Assembly (NCBI RefSeq): GCF_026586805.1 | Contig: NZ_JAPFHA010000011.1 | Span: forward strand, 1-64,000 | Reading direction: 5' to 3' | Length of the DNA stretch: 64,000 bases | Origin: Niveibacterium sp. 24ML | Lineage (GTDB): Bacteria; Pseudomonadota; Gammaproteobacteria; Burkholderiales; Rhodocyclaceae | Shown: positions 27,076 through 35,899 of the stretch, in pieces | Numbering within the stretch: position 1 is the first letter of the stretch | Layout of the letters: every line of letters begins with the position of its first letter | Made by a program: the position numbers and the translations under genes | Notes under the pieces: model-generated | The model's input: the letters and a program-made list of their open reading frames with translations, nothing else | Database searches by the model: none | Told to the model about the DNA's origin: nothing

Positions 27076-28572
27076 TCAGCGATTGCTCGGGAAGCTGAAT
27101 ACCGCGCCTTCGCGCAGCCCGGCAGACGGCCAGCGTTGGGTGATGGTTTTGCGCCGCGTGTAGAAGCGCACCGCATCCGGCCCGTAGGCAGAGAGGTCGC
27201 CAAACAGCGAGCGCTTCCAGCCTCCGAAGCTGTGGTACGCCACAGGCACCGGCAGCGGCACGTTCACCCCGACCATGCCGACCTTGATGTTGTCGGTGAA
27301 GTAGCGAGCGGCCTCGCCATCTCGGGTGAAGATGCAGGTGCCGTTGCCGTACTCGTGAGCATCGATCAGATCCATCGCCGCTTGCAGACTGGCCACCCGC
27401 ACCACCGAGAGCACCGGGCCGAAGATCTCGTCGCGGTAGATCTTCATTTGCGGGCTAACGTGATCGAACAGGCAGCCGCCAAGGAAGTAGCCGGTCTCAT
27501 GGCCGGGCACCTTGAGGCTGCGGCCATCGACCACCAGCGAGGCGCCTTCTTCAACGCCCAGATCCACGTAGCCCTTCACTTTGTTGAAGTGCTCGTGGGT
27601 CACCAAGGGGCCCATGTCATTGCGGTTGTCGGTGCCTGGGCCGACCTTCATCTTCGCCAGTTCTGCGCTCAGGCGCGCGACCACCGCGTCGCCGATTTCA
27701 TCGCCCACGGCCACGACGACCGGAATTGCCATGCAGCGCTCGCCGCACGAGCCGTAGGCTGCGCCCATCAAGGCACTGACCGCGTTATCGAGATCGGCAT
27801 CGGGCATCACGATCGCGTGGTTCTTCGCGCCGCCCAAGGCCTGCACCCGCTTGCCGTTGGCGCAGCCGGTGGCGTAGATGTACTCGGCGATCGGCGTAGA
27901 GCCGACGAAGCTGATCGCCTGCACCCGCGGGTCGGTGAGCAGCGCGTCGACCGCCACCTTGTCGCCGTTGACCACGTTCAGCACGCCCGGTGGCAGGCCG
28001 GCTTGCTGTGCCAACTCGGCAATGAACAAGGTGGATGACGGATCGCGCTCGGAGGGCTTAAGCACGAAGGTGTTGCCGCAGACCACCGCCATCGGCCACA
28101 TCCACAGCGGCACCATGCAGGGGAAGTTGAAGGGCGTGATGCCCGCCGCAACGCCCAGCGGCTGGAACTCGCTCCACGAATCAATCGCCGGGCCAACGTT
28201 CTTGCTGTGCTCGCCCTTGAGCAACTCGGGCGCGCAGCAGGCGTATTCCACATTCTCGATGCCGCGCTGCAACTCGCCCATTGCATCGTTGAGCACCTTG
28301 CCGTGTTCATCGGTGATCAGCGCGCAGATTTTGTCGGCGTTCTCCTCAAGCAGTTGCTTGAAGCGGAACATCACCCGAGCGCGCTTGATCGGTGGCGTGT
28401 CGCGCCAGGCTGGGAAGGCCGCTTGAGCCGCCGCCACCGCCGCTTGCACGGTTTCAGTTGAAGCGAGTGCAACCTGCCGCGTCGCCTCGCCAGTTGCAGG
28501 GTTGTAGACGTTCTGGACGCGGGCGCTGTCGGCGACCAGCACGCCGTTGATGAGGTGAGCGATGGTATTCAT
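27076..28572 (-). CDS. mmsA: CoA-acylating (methyl)malonate-semialdehyde dehydrogenase
   Basis: This 498-residue aldehyde dehydrogenase of the MmsA class converts malonate or methylmalonate semialdehyde to acetyl- or propionyl-CoA with NAD and CoA. Diagnostic features are [44 protein letters not shown] and the catalytic Cys in [10 protein letters not shown], which is MmsA-like. [18 protein letters not shown] near the C-terminus is also typical. It lies 27 nt downstream of an omega-amino-acid aminotransferase in the same unit. This pairing argues for beta-alanine (malonate semialdehyde) catabolism, as in the bauA/bauC arrangement, rather than valine catabolism. Confidence 0.93.
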   Translation of the reverse strand: MNTIAHLINGVLVADSARVQNVYNPATGEATRQVALASTETVQAAVAAAQAAFPAWRDTPPIKRARVMFRFKQLLEENADKICALITDEHGKVLNDAMGELQRGIENVEYACCAPELLKGEHSKNVGPAIDSWSEFQPLGVAAGITPFNFPCMVPLWMWPMAVVCGNTFVLKPSERDPSSTLFIAELAQQAGLPPGVLNVVNGDKVAVDALLTDPRVQAISFVGSTPIAEYIYATGCANGKRVQALGGAKNHAIVMPDADLDNAVSALMGAAYGSCGERCMAIPVVVAVGDEIGDAVVARLSAELAKMKVGPGTDNRNDMGPLVTHEHFNKVKGYVDLGVEEGASLVVDGRSLKVPGHETGYFLGGCLFDHVSPQMKIYRDEIFGPVLSVVRVASLQAAMDLIDAHEYGNGTCIFTRDGEAARYFTDNIKVGMVGVNVPLPVPVAYHSFGGWKRSLFGDLSAYGPDAVRFYTRRKTITQRWPSAGLREGAVFSFPSNR

Positions 28573-28599
28573 GGTGGGTCTGCGGATTCTGAAAGAGGG

Positions 28600-29937
28600 T
28601 CAGGCGAGCGACTGGATCACGTCGCCCAGCGCGTTGATCAGGCGGTCAATCTCTTCGCGCTCGACGATGAAGGGCGGGGCGATCTGGATCGTGTCGCCGC
28701 CGTAGCGCACGTAGAAGCCTTTTTCCCAGCACTTCATCGCGATCTCGTAGGGCCGCCGCGCTGGCTCGCCCGGATAGGCTTCGAAAGTGAAGCCGGCGGC
28801 AAGGCCGTAGTTGCGGATGTCGGTGATGTACTTGCTGCCTTTAAGGCTATGCACCGCATTCTCGAAGTAGGGAGCCAGTTCGGCCACGCGGGCAACCAGT
28901 TGCTCCTTCTCGAGTACATCCAGAGCTGCCATCGCCGCGGCGCAGGCGATCGGGTGGGCCGAGTACGTGTAGCCATGCGGGAACTCGAGCATGTACTCCG
29001 GCCCGCCGGTCTCGATGAAGGTGCGGTAGATCTCCTCCTTCGCAATCACTGCGCCCATCGGCATCGCGCCATTGGTGATCTGCTTGGCGATGTTGAGGAT
29101 GTCCGGTACCACATCGAAGGCGGTTGTACCGAAGAGTGAGCCAGAACGGCCGAATCCCGTGATCACCTCGTCGAAAATCAAGAGGATGTCGTGCTGGGTG
29201 CAGATCTCGCGCAGGCGCTTGAGGTAGCCGACGGGCGGAATCACCACCCCCGAGGAACCCGAGAAGGGCTCGACGATCACCGCGGCAATGTTCGACGCGT
29301 CGTGCAGGGTGATCAGATTAAGTAGCTCGTCGGCCAGATGCGCACCGTATTCCGGCATGCCGCGCGAGAAGGCGTTCTGCTTGAGCTGCGTATGCGGCAG
29401 GTGATCGGCCTCGATGCCCTGGCCGAACAGCTTGCGGTTGCCGACGATCCCGCCGACGCTGATCCCGCCGAAGTTCACACCGTGGTAACCCTTCTCGCGC
29501 CCGATCAGGCGGGTCTTGCTCGCCTTGCCCTTTTGCCGCCAGTAGGCGCGTGCCATCTTGAGCGCGGTATCGGCCGATTCCGACCCCGAGCCGGTGAAGA
29601 ACACATAGTCCAGCCCGGCCGGCGTCATCTCCTTGATGCGGTGGGCGAGTTCAAACGAGGCGGGGTGGCCGAACTGGAAGGCCGGCGAGTAATCGAGTGT
29701 CGCCGCCTGGCGACGGATCGCCTCGGTAATCTCGGGGCGGCAATGCCCCAGGCCGGTGCACCAAAGGCCGGAAAGCCCATCGAAGATGCGTCGCCCAGCG
29801 GCGTCATACAGATAGGCGCCTTCTGCCCGAGTGATCAGGCGTGGGTTCTTTTTGAAGTCGCGATTCCCGGTGAAGGGCATCCAGTGGGCTTCAAGCTGCG
29901 CGGCGCTCAGGCCGCAATTGAGGCTTTCCATCTTCAT
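28600..29937 (-). CDS. Omega-amino acid (beta-alanine):pyruvate aminotransferase
   Basis: This 445-residue class III PLP aminotransferase shows LEAHWMPFTGNRDFK at the N-terminus and YVFFTGSGSESADTALKMAR for the cofactor phosphate. LLIFDEVITGFGRSG holds the Asp that contacts the pyridine nitrogen, and PDILNIAKQITNGAMPMGAV holds the PLP lysine. These match beta-alanine:pyruvate transaminases. With the downstream semialdehyde dehydrogenase it would convert beta-alanine to acetyl-CoA. It diverges from a LysR regulator gene across 112 bp that contains a dyad. Confidence 0.92.
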   Translation of the reverse strand: MKMESLNCGLSAAQLEAHWMPFTGNRDFKKNPRLITRAEGAYLYDAAGRRIFDGLSGLWCTGLGHCRPEITEAIRRQAATLDYSPAFQFGHPASFELAHRIKEMTPAGLDYVFFTGSGSESADTALKMARAYWRQKGKASKTRLIGREKGYHGVNFGGISVGGIVGNRKLFGQGIEADHLPHTQLKQNAFSRGMPEYGAHLADELLNLITLHDASNIAAVIVEPFSGSSGVVIPPVGYLKRLREICTQHDILLIFDEVITGFGRSGSLFGTTAFDVVPDILNIAKQITNGAMPMGAVIAKEEIYRTFIETGGPEYMLEFPHGYTYSAHPIACAAAMAALDVLEKEQLVARVAELAPYFENAVHSLKGSKYITDIRNYGLAAGFTFEAYPGEPARRPYEIAMKCWEKGFYVRYGGDTIQIAPPFIVEREEIDRLINALGDVIQSLA

Positions 29938-29994
29938 CGTTACTCCACGCAGGCTGACATGTTTGGATGCCCTGATCTTCCCGCAAAACGATGC

Positions 29995-30010
29995 TTGCGA
30001 TAAATTGCAA
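29995..30010. promoter_or_regulatory. Candidate LysR-type operator
   Basis: The perfect dyad TTGC-GATAAATT-GCAA lies in the 112-bp gap between the aminotransferase and the divergent LysR gene. The position and the symmetric arms with an AT-rich centre suit a LysR-type site controlling both. It also overlaps a TATGG-containing AT-rich stretch that may be a -10 region. Confidence 0.5.
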
Positions 30011-30049
30011 TATGGCGATGTTTACTTGCTGAACTGTGAAAGTTATTCG

Positions 30050-30985
30050 ATGAGCAAAAAGATGGCGCTGGGGCAGATCAGCGACCTGGAGATCCGTTTG
30101 TTGCGGGTCTTCAAGACGGTTGCGGAATGCGGCGGACTCGCGGCGGCCGAACTGGAGCTGAACATCGGCGTGTCGACTGTCAGCCGTCACATCAAGGATC
30201 TGGAAGAGCGCCTTGGCTTGATCCTTTGCCACCGGGGCCGAGGTGGCTTTGCACTGACCGCAGAGGGGCAGCAGGTCTATGACGATGCGCTGCGGCTGCT
30301 CGCTGCGCTCGATGCCTTCCGCTCGGGCGTAGAGGAAATCCATCAACGAATGACCGGCTCGATCGCCATCGCATTGTTCGACAAGATCGCCACGAACCCG
30401 GCGGCGCATGTCAGCGAGGCGCTGGGGGCATTCGCCGAGCGCGCACCGGATGTCGCCATCGAGCTGCATGTGGCCCCCCTCAACGCAATCGAGCGCGGCG
30501 TGATGGATGGCCAGTTCCAGGTCGGGATTGCGCCGATGCATCGCCAGTCGGCAAGCCTAGATTATCTGGAGTTGTTTCCGGAGCGCATGTACCTCTACTG
30601 CGGGCGCGGGCACGATCTGTTCCACGCCAGCGACGAGTCCTTGGACTGGCCCTGCGTGCGGCAGCAGCGCTACGCCGGGCTTGGCTACCACTCGCCGAAC
30701 ATGGAAATGAGCCACGAGGCCAAGCTCAAGCGCGCTGCGTCTGCGTACGACCAGGAGGCGGTGGCGATGCTGGTTCAATCCGGCCGCTACATCGGCTTCT
30801 TGCCCGATCACTATGCCGAATCGTTTGAGCGCGCCGGCCAGATGCGGCGACTGCGGCCCGCCTTGCTCACCTACGACGTTAACTTCGCCGCGCTGGTGCG
30901 CCATGCACCACGCCCTTCCCGGGTGACGCAGACCTTCCTTGATTGTCTAACCGAGGCGCACACCGACGTCGCCAAGGCATCGTAG
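30050..30985 (+). CDS. LysR-family transcriptional regulator
   Basis: This 311-residue protein has an N-terminal winged helix (LEIRLLRVFKTVAECGG; VSTVSRHIKDLEERLG; LCHRGRGGFALTAEG) and a LysR substrate-binding domain from about residue 95 on. The start at 30050 gives the usual short leader before the helix-turn-helix. It is divergent from the omega-amino acid aminotransferase, as in bauR/bauA arrangements, so it probably regulates that pair in response to an amino acid or its product. The ligand is inferred from context only. Confidence 0.9.
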   Translation: MSKKMALGQISDLEIRLLRVFKTVAECGGLAAAELELNIGVSTVSRHIKDLEERLGLILCHRGRGGFALTAEGQQVYDDALRLLAALDAFRSGVEEIHQRMTGSIAIALFDKIATNPAAHVSEALGAFAERAPDVAIELHVAPLNAIERGVMDGQFQVGIAPMHRQSASLDYLELFPERMYLYCGRGHDLFHASDESLDWPCVRQQRYAGLGYHSPNMEMSHEAKLKRAASAYDQEAVAMLVQSGRYIGFLPDHYAESFERAGQMRRLRPALLTYDVNFAALVRHAPRPSRVTQTFLDCLTEAHTDVAKAS

Positions 30986-30996
30986 CCAAGCGGCCA

Positions 30997-31035
30997 AAGA
31001 AAACGGGCACCGCGGATGTCGTCCGGGGTGCCCGT
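30997..31035 (-). terminator. Terminator of the EPS priming transferase gene
   Basis: Read leftward, ACGGGCACC ... GGTGCCCGT forms a 9-bp stem (31003-31011 with 31027-31035), followed on the minus strand by TTTTCTTT. It lies about 20 bases beyond the stop of the leftward priming-transferase gene. Confidence 0.75.
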
Positions 31036-31054
31036 GTCAGGTGCTGGTCGAATC

Positions 31055-32449
31055 TCAGAATGCGGTGTCGTCTTTCGCCACCAGCAAGGCGGTCTTGATG
31101 ATGATCCAGAGATCCAGCCCCGGCGACCAGTTGCGCAGGTACTCAAGGTCGTACTCGATGCGCTTCTGCATCTTGTCCACCGTTTCGGTCTCGCCGCGGT
31201 AGCCGTTGACCTGCGCCCAGCCGGTGATCCCCGGCTTGACCTTGTGGCGAACCATGTAGCCCTTGATCAGCTTGCGGTACTGCTCGTTGTGCGCCACCGC
31301 GTGCGGGCGTGGGCCAACAATGCTCATGCGCCCCTGCAGTACGTTGATGAACTGCGGCAACTCGTCGAGCGACGTCTTGCGGATGTAGGCGCCGAACGGG
31401 GTGATCCGCTGGTCGTTGCGCGTGGCCTGCTTGACCACTGCGCCGTTGTCGGTCGTGGTCATGGAGCGGAACTTGTAGACGGTGATTTCCTTGCCATCAA
31501 GGCCGTAGCGCCGCTGCTTGAAAACGATCGGGCCGGGGGAACTTCGCCACACGCCAATCGCCACTACAAGCAGGATTGGTGAAATCAGCATCAGGATCAG
31601 GATCGACAGCACGATGTCTTCCATGCGCTTGACGATGCCGTTGAAACCCGAGAACGGGGTATCACACACCGCCACCACAGGCATGCCGCCGACTGATTCG
31701 GTCCTGCCCTGAATCAGATCGGTGACGAAGATATCCGGCACGAAGTAGATCGACGCGGTGGTGTCCTTCAGCTCGTCGAGCAGCGCAAGGATGCGCGGCT
31801 GCGTTGCCATCGGCAGGGCAAGGTAGATCCGGTCGACATGGTGAGTCTTCACATACTGGGCCAACTGGTTCAGGGCGCCGAGCAAGGGGGCGTCTTCCGA
31901 TGCAGCGAGCCGCTCGCGACTGCGATCATCGAAAAACCCCAGGAACTTCACGCCGAGAAACTTGTTGTTCGAGAAGTGACTTGAAAGCTGCGCACCTATG
32001 TCGTTGAAACCGCACACCACGGCCGAAACTTCCGCATCGGACATCGAGATAACGCGCGGAATCGTGAAGCGCGCCGCAGCGTGCGAGGCGAAAAGCACGA
32101 AGGGCAGCGACGCAAACCATGTAAACAGCAACTCGGTCGGAAAGTAAGCGGAATACCCGGTCGCATAGCCAAGCAGCAAGAGAATCCCCGCCAGAATCAT
32201 CGTGTTGAGGAAGGACTCCCTGGCGACAAAGCGCATCGGGTCACTCAACAGTGAATTGCCGGGAAAACTCAAGGAGAACGCGATCAGGGCGAGGATGACG
32301 TAGTCGCCGTCGATCTTTTCATCGAACGCGATCGCCAGTCCCAGCAGGGTAACGATCACCATCACCGGATCGAGAAAAGTCTCGACCATGCCGGACAGCG
32401 TCGCGTTGTTCTTCAGGGGGGTACGTTGGGCTTCTAGTCGGGCAAGCAT
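31055..32449 (-). CDS. Undecaprenyl-phosphate hexose-1-phosphate transferase (EPS priming enzyme)
   Basis: This 464-residue protein of the WbaP/WcaJ type transfers a sugar-1-phosphate, probably glucose, to undecaprenyl phosphate to start each repeat unit. Four N-terminal membrane segments (about 25-130) precede a Rossmann-like domain (VVCGFNDIGAQLSSHF). A further membrane segment follows (SILILMLISPILLVVAIG), then the catalytic domain with KQRRYGLDG, YKFRSM, RKTSLDELPQFINVLQG, SIVGPRPHA and KPGITGWAQVNG. The ATG at 32449 is used; an in-frame GTG eight codons upstream is possible, and neither has a clear ribosome-binding site. It diverges from epsL and likely belongs to the same EPS regulon. 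Confidence 0.93.
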   Translation of the reverse strand: MLARLEAQRTPLKNNATLSGMVETFLDPVMVIVTLLGLAIAFDEKIDGDYVILALIAFSLSFPGNSLLSDPMRFVARESFLNTMILAGILLLLGYATGYSAYFPTELLFTWFASLPFVLFASHAAARFTIPRVISMSDAEVSAVVCGFNDIGAQLSSHFSNNKFLGVKFLGFFDDRSRERLAASEDAPLLGALNQLAQYVKTHHVDRIYLALPMATQPRILALLDELKDTTASIYFVPDIFVTDLIQGRTESVGGMPVVAVCDTPFSGFNGIVKRMEDIVLSILILMLISPILLVVAIGVWRSSPGPIVFKQRRYGLDGKEITVYKFRSMTTTDNGAVVKQATRNDQRITPFGAYIRKTSLDELPQFINVLQGRMSIVGPRPHAVAHNEQYRKLIKGYMVRHKVKPGITGWAQVNGYRGETETVDKMQKRIEYDLEYLRNWSPGLDLWIIIKTALLVAKDDTAF

Positions 32450-32467
32450 CGTGAAGCGAGAATCCGT

Positions 32468-32483
32468 TGGCACAAAATTTGAA
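32468..32483 (+). promoter_or_regulatory. Possible sigma-54 (-24/-12) element upstream of epsL
   Basis: TGGCAC-N5-TTGAA resembles a sigma-54 promoter with GG at -24 and correct spacing, but the -12 dinucleotide is GA rather than GC. It lies about 95 bases before the epsL ATG. It is weaker than the element at 34045. Confidence 0.35.
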
Positions 32484-32577
32484 AGCCGGGCGGCATACTA
32501 TCTGCACCCGTGTTGCGTTTTTTCGAGCGACACGCACTCGCGAAGATTCACATCAACCACATCGATCCACAGGTCTC

Positions 32578-33780
32578 ATGAACTCCTCAAGCAAGAACTC
32601 GGCCGGAATGCCCCTAACTCGAATCTTCACGGTCGCAGCGGCAGTTGCAATGCTGAGCTCGCCCATCCGTGCGGAAGAGGCCACGCCGCTGCGATACGGT
32701 GCAGGCGTAACTTTTGAGCGGGATACCAACCTGTTCTTGCGAGACGAGGATTCGCCGGGCGGCGTGCAGTCCGACAACATCACCACCGGCTATGCGTATC
32801 TCGGATTCGATACCACATTGAGTCGGCAGCGGCTATATGGAAACTTCAATGTCGGGGCGGCGAAGTTTAACCGATTCTCTGAGTTCGACTATGACAAACA
32901 GGATATTAATGTCGGCTGGGAAGGTAATTTTCCACACGAGATCCGCACTGTTTTGAGTTGGACTCGCAGCGCGCAGCTCGCGAACTTTGCCGACTTCCTC
33001 GTGGTGCGGCGGAACGTGATTACCCGCGATGTGCTTCGCTTTGACCTTGACGTGCCGGTTGTGGCGAACTGGCACTTGATCGGCGGACTTGGTGCAAATC
33101 AATCGCGCAACAGCGATCAGGAAGATCAGGTGAACGATCTGGACGGACGCAGCTACGAAGCAGGCGTCCGTTATGTAACCAACTATGGCAATCGCATCGA
33201 TCTCGTCGCCCAGAACACATCTACCGATTACACGGAGCGGAGCGCGCGTCCGTGGCTTATCTCGGGTTACGACGAACGTCTTTACTCGCTTCGCCTGCAG
33301 TGGGCGGTGTCCGGCACCAGCCGGCTGGAAGGCTATGTTGGGTACATCGATCGTACGAACGAGAATTTCGAACGCAACGACTTCTCTGCGCCCAATTTTC
33401 GCGCCGCATGGGACTGGGATCCGGGCAGCAGCCTCGCCTTCAAGCTGAGCGTTTACCGCACGACCGGTGCCGCAGGGGATAACGAGTTCCTGACTGCAAC
33501 AACCACTGCACTGCGGTTTGCACCAGTTTGGCGCGCAACTGGGAAGATCACCCTTAAAGCCTATGTCGAGGCCGGAAGTCGGGACTACCTCGGTGCCGCT
33601 AACGCGTCTGTCGAGGACAGAGTGGACGACTTCGGTTCCTGGAGTCTTGGCGCCAGCTACAGCCCATTCCGCTGGCTGATGCTTGATCTAAGCTACCGCG
33701 GCCAGTCACGCGATTCCAACCGCATGTGGCTCGACTACATCAACCATACGGGCATCGCAACGGTGCAGGTGGGGTTCTAG
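32578..33780 (+). CDS. epsL: EPS outer-membrane beta-barrel protein EpsL
   Basis: This 400-residue protein has a signal peptide (residues 1 to about 32, ending PIRA-EE). The mature part is rich in alternating aromatic and polar strands (GAGVTFERDTNLF, LRLQWAVSGTSRLEGYVGY, GIATVQVGF with a terminal Phe), as in outer-membrane barrels. It matches the EpsL-type proteins associated with exosortase/PEP-CTERM EPS loci, thought to help polymer passage through the outer membrane. The ATG at 32578 follows AGG closely. It stands alone between the divergent priming transferase and the PEP-CTERM gene. Confidence 0.85.
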   Translation: MNSSSKNSAGMPLTRIFTVAAAVAMLSSPIRAEEATPLRYGAGVTFERDTNLFLRDEDSPGGVQSDNITTGYAYLGFDTTLSRQRLYGNFNVGAAKFNRFSEFDYDKQDINVGWEGNFPHEIRTVLSWTRSAQLANFADFLVVRRNVITRDVLRFDLDVPVVANWHLIGGLGANQSRNSDQEDQVNDLDGRSYEAGVRYVTNYGNRIDLVAQNTSTDYTERSARPWLISGYDERLYSLRLQWAVSGTSRLEGYVGYIDRTNENFERNDFSAPNFRAAWDWDPGSSLAFKLSVYRTTGAAGDNEFLTATTTALRFAPVWRATGKITLKAYVEAGSRDYLGAANASVEDRVDDFGSWSLGASYSPFRWLMLDLSYRGQSRDSNRMWLDYINHTGIATVQVGF

Positions 33781-34104
33781 CGGCGTGATTTGCGCCTGAG
33801 ACTTGGCGGCATCGGATGGGGTGTTGGCGCCCGGAGTGGACGCATTCAACGACCACTTATCGCTCCATAAGCCAGGGTCACTGCTTAGGCGGAAATATGT
33901 CTCGCGAAACGCCAGTGTCATGTTGCGGTGCAAATCTTCGCTCGCTAGACTCCGCGCTCGCATTTGACCCGGATGTGTGTTGAGCCTCGATTTGCGGACT
34001 TTTCACACAGACTGGTGCGAGATCACGTTTCTTCGCTTGGAATCTGGCACGTCGATTGCATGTGAAAACGCGTGACCACCCCCCCCCAACACAGAGGTCC
34101 ATGA
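33781..34104. other. Intergenic region upstream of the PEP-CTERM gene
   Basis: This 324-bp stretch has no supported gene. It holds a strong sigma-54 promoter near its right end, a run of nine C (34079-34087) in the presumed 5' leader and an AGAGGT ribosome-binding site. The left 250 bases are the likely place for upstream activator sites, but no clear inverted repeat was identified. Confidence 0.6.
34045..34061 (+). promoter_or_regulatory. Sigma-54 promoter of the PEP-CTERM protein gene
   Basis: TGGCACG-TCGA-TTGCAT matches the RpoN consensus at every key position: GG at 34046-34047, exactly ten bases, then GC at 34058-34059. Transcription would begin near 34071, about 35 bases before the ATG. 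PEP-CTERM genes in floc- and EPS-forming betaproteobacteria are known to depend on RpoN with the PrsK/PrsR two-component system. Confidence 0.85.
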
Positions 34105-34788
34105 ATGAGCACCATTGGTATCAAAACAATCGTTGCGGCGATTGCGGCCATTGCATCGGTTTCTGCGTCAGCCGCCATCACCACGCTGGATGGCAAGGGC
34201 TTTGACCTGAGCTTCGACGCCGACATCTTCTCTCCTTCACTGATTAGCCTTTCTGCGGATCGCACCGCGGTTGTCTTTGACACCGATGCATTTTCCGTGG
34301 CTTTCAAGTCGGATGAGGCAAACATCGCATCGTTCGTTGCCCAATTGACGATCACGCGGGATGCGGGCTACACCTTTTCCGGGCTTGAACTTAAGCAGTC
34401 GGGCGTGTACTCGCTGATGAAGACGAGTAGCGAAGTCGGCGCCGCGCTGATCTCGTCTGTGTGGATTGATGGCAATCCGAACGCAACCGAGGCGAACGCC
34501 GACGTGTTCGAAATGACCGGAGTCAAAATCGGTGGCAACAAGTACGGCCTGAAGAATACATACGACTTCAAGGGCACCGCATTCGCCACCGCGCAGTCGT
34601 TCGAATTCATGACATTGTCCGGTCTTTACGCCGAAGCAGCCTATGACCACGCGGCATCGATCTACGCCAATTCCTATTCGCTGAGCGTCATGACGGCGCC
34701 GGTGCCCGAGCCTGAGCAGTGGGCGCTGATGCTGGCCGGTATCGGTATGGTGGGTGCAATCGCACGCCGCCGTTCGCGCCGCGCCTAA
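34105..34788 (+). CDS. PEP-CTERM sorting-domain protein
   Basis: This 227-residue exported protein has a signal peptide (residues 1 to about 23, ending VSASA) and the full sorting tail: the PVPEPEQWALM motif, a short hydrophobic helix (LAGIGMVGAIA) and an Arg cluster (RRRSRRA). By family knowledge the tail is recognised by exosortase, here XrtB encoded at 39227, and the protein is cut at PEP and released or anchored with EPS. The body (Asp, Ser and Ala rich, no Cys) has no recognised domain. It has its own sigma-54 promoter and a terminator directly after, so it is a single-gene unit. Confidence 0.93.
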   Translation: MSTIGIKTIVAAIAAIASVSASAAITTLDGKGFDLSFDADIFSPSLISLSADRTAVVFDTDAFSVAFKSDEANIASFVAQLTITRDAGYTFSGLELKQSGVYSLMKTSSEVGAALISSVWIDGNPNATEANADVFEMTGVKIGGNKYGLKNTYDFKGTAFATAQSFEFMTLSGLYAEAAYDHAASIYANSYSLSVMTAPVPEPEQWALMLAGIGMVGAIARRRSRRA

Positions 34789-34801
34789 GCTGGCAATAGA
34801 G

Positions 34802-34847
34802 CGCGGCAGGTGAGGGCCCAAGGGGCGTCGCCTGCCGCGTTTGTTTT
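34802..34847 (+). terminator. Intrinsic terminator after the PEP-CTERM gene
   Basis: A stem of nine perfect pairs CGCGGCAGG / CCTGCCGCG (extendable to about twelve) is followed by TTTGTTTT, 13 bases past the stop. It separates the PEP-CTERM gene from epsD. Confidence 0.85.
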
Positions 34848-34924
34848 AACCGTAAGCGTGCGAAACTTCGGCCTTTTTGCCGATCAATCCGCCCGTGCGC
34901 CGGGTCCAAATCACCGAGGTTCTG

Positions 34925-35857
34925 ATGCAATTCGTCTCCGTTCGCCAAGCTGCGCTTGCCCTGTTGGTCGTCTGCACCCTTACAGCCTGTGGCTCCAAAT
35001 CCAAAGAGCAGGGCGCGACGCAGGTTGCCGCAAAGGTCAACGAAGAAGAGGTGACCGTTCATCAACTCAACGGGTTGCTCTCGAAGGCCAACATTCCGGC
35101 CGGCGGCGATGTTGAAGCAACCCGCAAACAGGCGCTCGACCGCCTGGTGGAAGAATCGCTGCTGGTTCAAGCAGCCAAAGAACGCAAGCTCGATCGCGAC
35201 CCGCGCGTGGTTCAGGCAATCGAAGCCGCGCGGCGTGAAGTCATCGCCCGCGCCTATCTCGAACAGATTGCCAGTGCGCAAGCCAAGCCGGCCGACGCCG
35301 CAATCCGCGAGTACTACGATCACCACCCCGAGCTCTTCTCAGAGCGCCGCATCTACAGCTTCCGCGAACTCGCAATTCTTGATGGAGGTGATCGCGAGGC
35401 AGCAGTGCAAGCCCACTTCGAAAAGGGCGGTTCGATGGAAGACCTCGTTGCCTCATTGCGTGCCGAGAATGCACGCATTGCAGCGAATTCCTTCGTCAAG
35501 CCCGCCGAGCAGCTCCCGCTCGACGCAGCCCGCAAGCTGCAAGGCTTGAAAGATGGCCAAGTCTCGATCATGCGTCGCAAGGAAGGCCTTGTCGTCCTGC
35601 AGATCGCCGCATCGAAGACCGAGCCAGTGAGTCTCGACAAAGCCAAAGGCGCGATCGAACAGTTTCTGACCAACAAAGCCAAGTCCGAAGCTGTTGCGGC
35701 CGAAGTCAAGCGCCTGCGTGAGGCCGGCAAGATCAGCTACATGGGCGACTTTGCCAAAGACGCACCCGCACCGAAGGCGCCTGAAGCGCAGGCCCCGGCA
35801 ACCACGCAATCGGGCGCGGTCGAAGGCATGGAGCAGGGCATCAAGGGCCTGAAGTAA
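34925..35857 (+). CDS. epsD: EpsD-family peptidyl-prolyl cis-trans isomerase lipoprotein
   Basis: This 310-residue protein has a lipoprotein signal (VVCTLTAC-GSK, lipid Cys at residue 22). A SurA/PpiC-like N-domain follows (QALDRLVEESLLVQAAKERKL; ARAYLEQI), then a degenerate parvulin region and an Ala/Pro-rich tail. It matches EpsD of exosortase-linked EPS loci. Its periplasmic role is probably folding or assembly of the export machinery. It is first in the compact epsD-E-F run. Confidence 0.88.
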   Translation: MQFVSVRQAALALLVVCTLTACGSKSKEQGATQVAAKVNEEEVTVHQLNGLLSKANIPAGGDVEATRKQALDRLVEESLLVQAAKERKLDRDPRVVQAIEAARREVIARAYLEQIASAQAKPADAAIREYYDHHPELFSERRIYSFRELAILDGGDREAAVQAHFEKGGSMEDLVASLRAENARIAANSFVKPAEQLPLDAARKLQGLKDGQVSIMRRKEGLVVLQIAASKTEPVSLDKAKGAIEQFLTNKAKSEAVAAEVKRLREAGKISYMGDFAKDAPAPKAPEAQAPATTQSGAVEGMEQGIKGLK

Positions 35858-35899
35858 CGCTTCGCATAATCAATCGATACTCGAACAGACTGGATTGGC

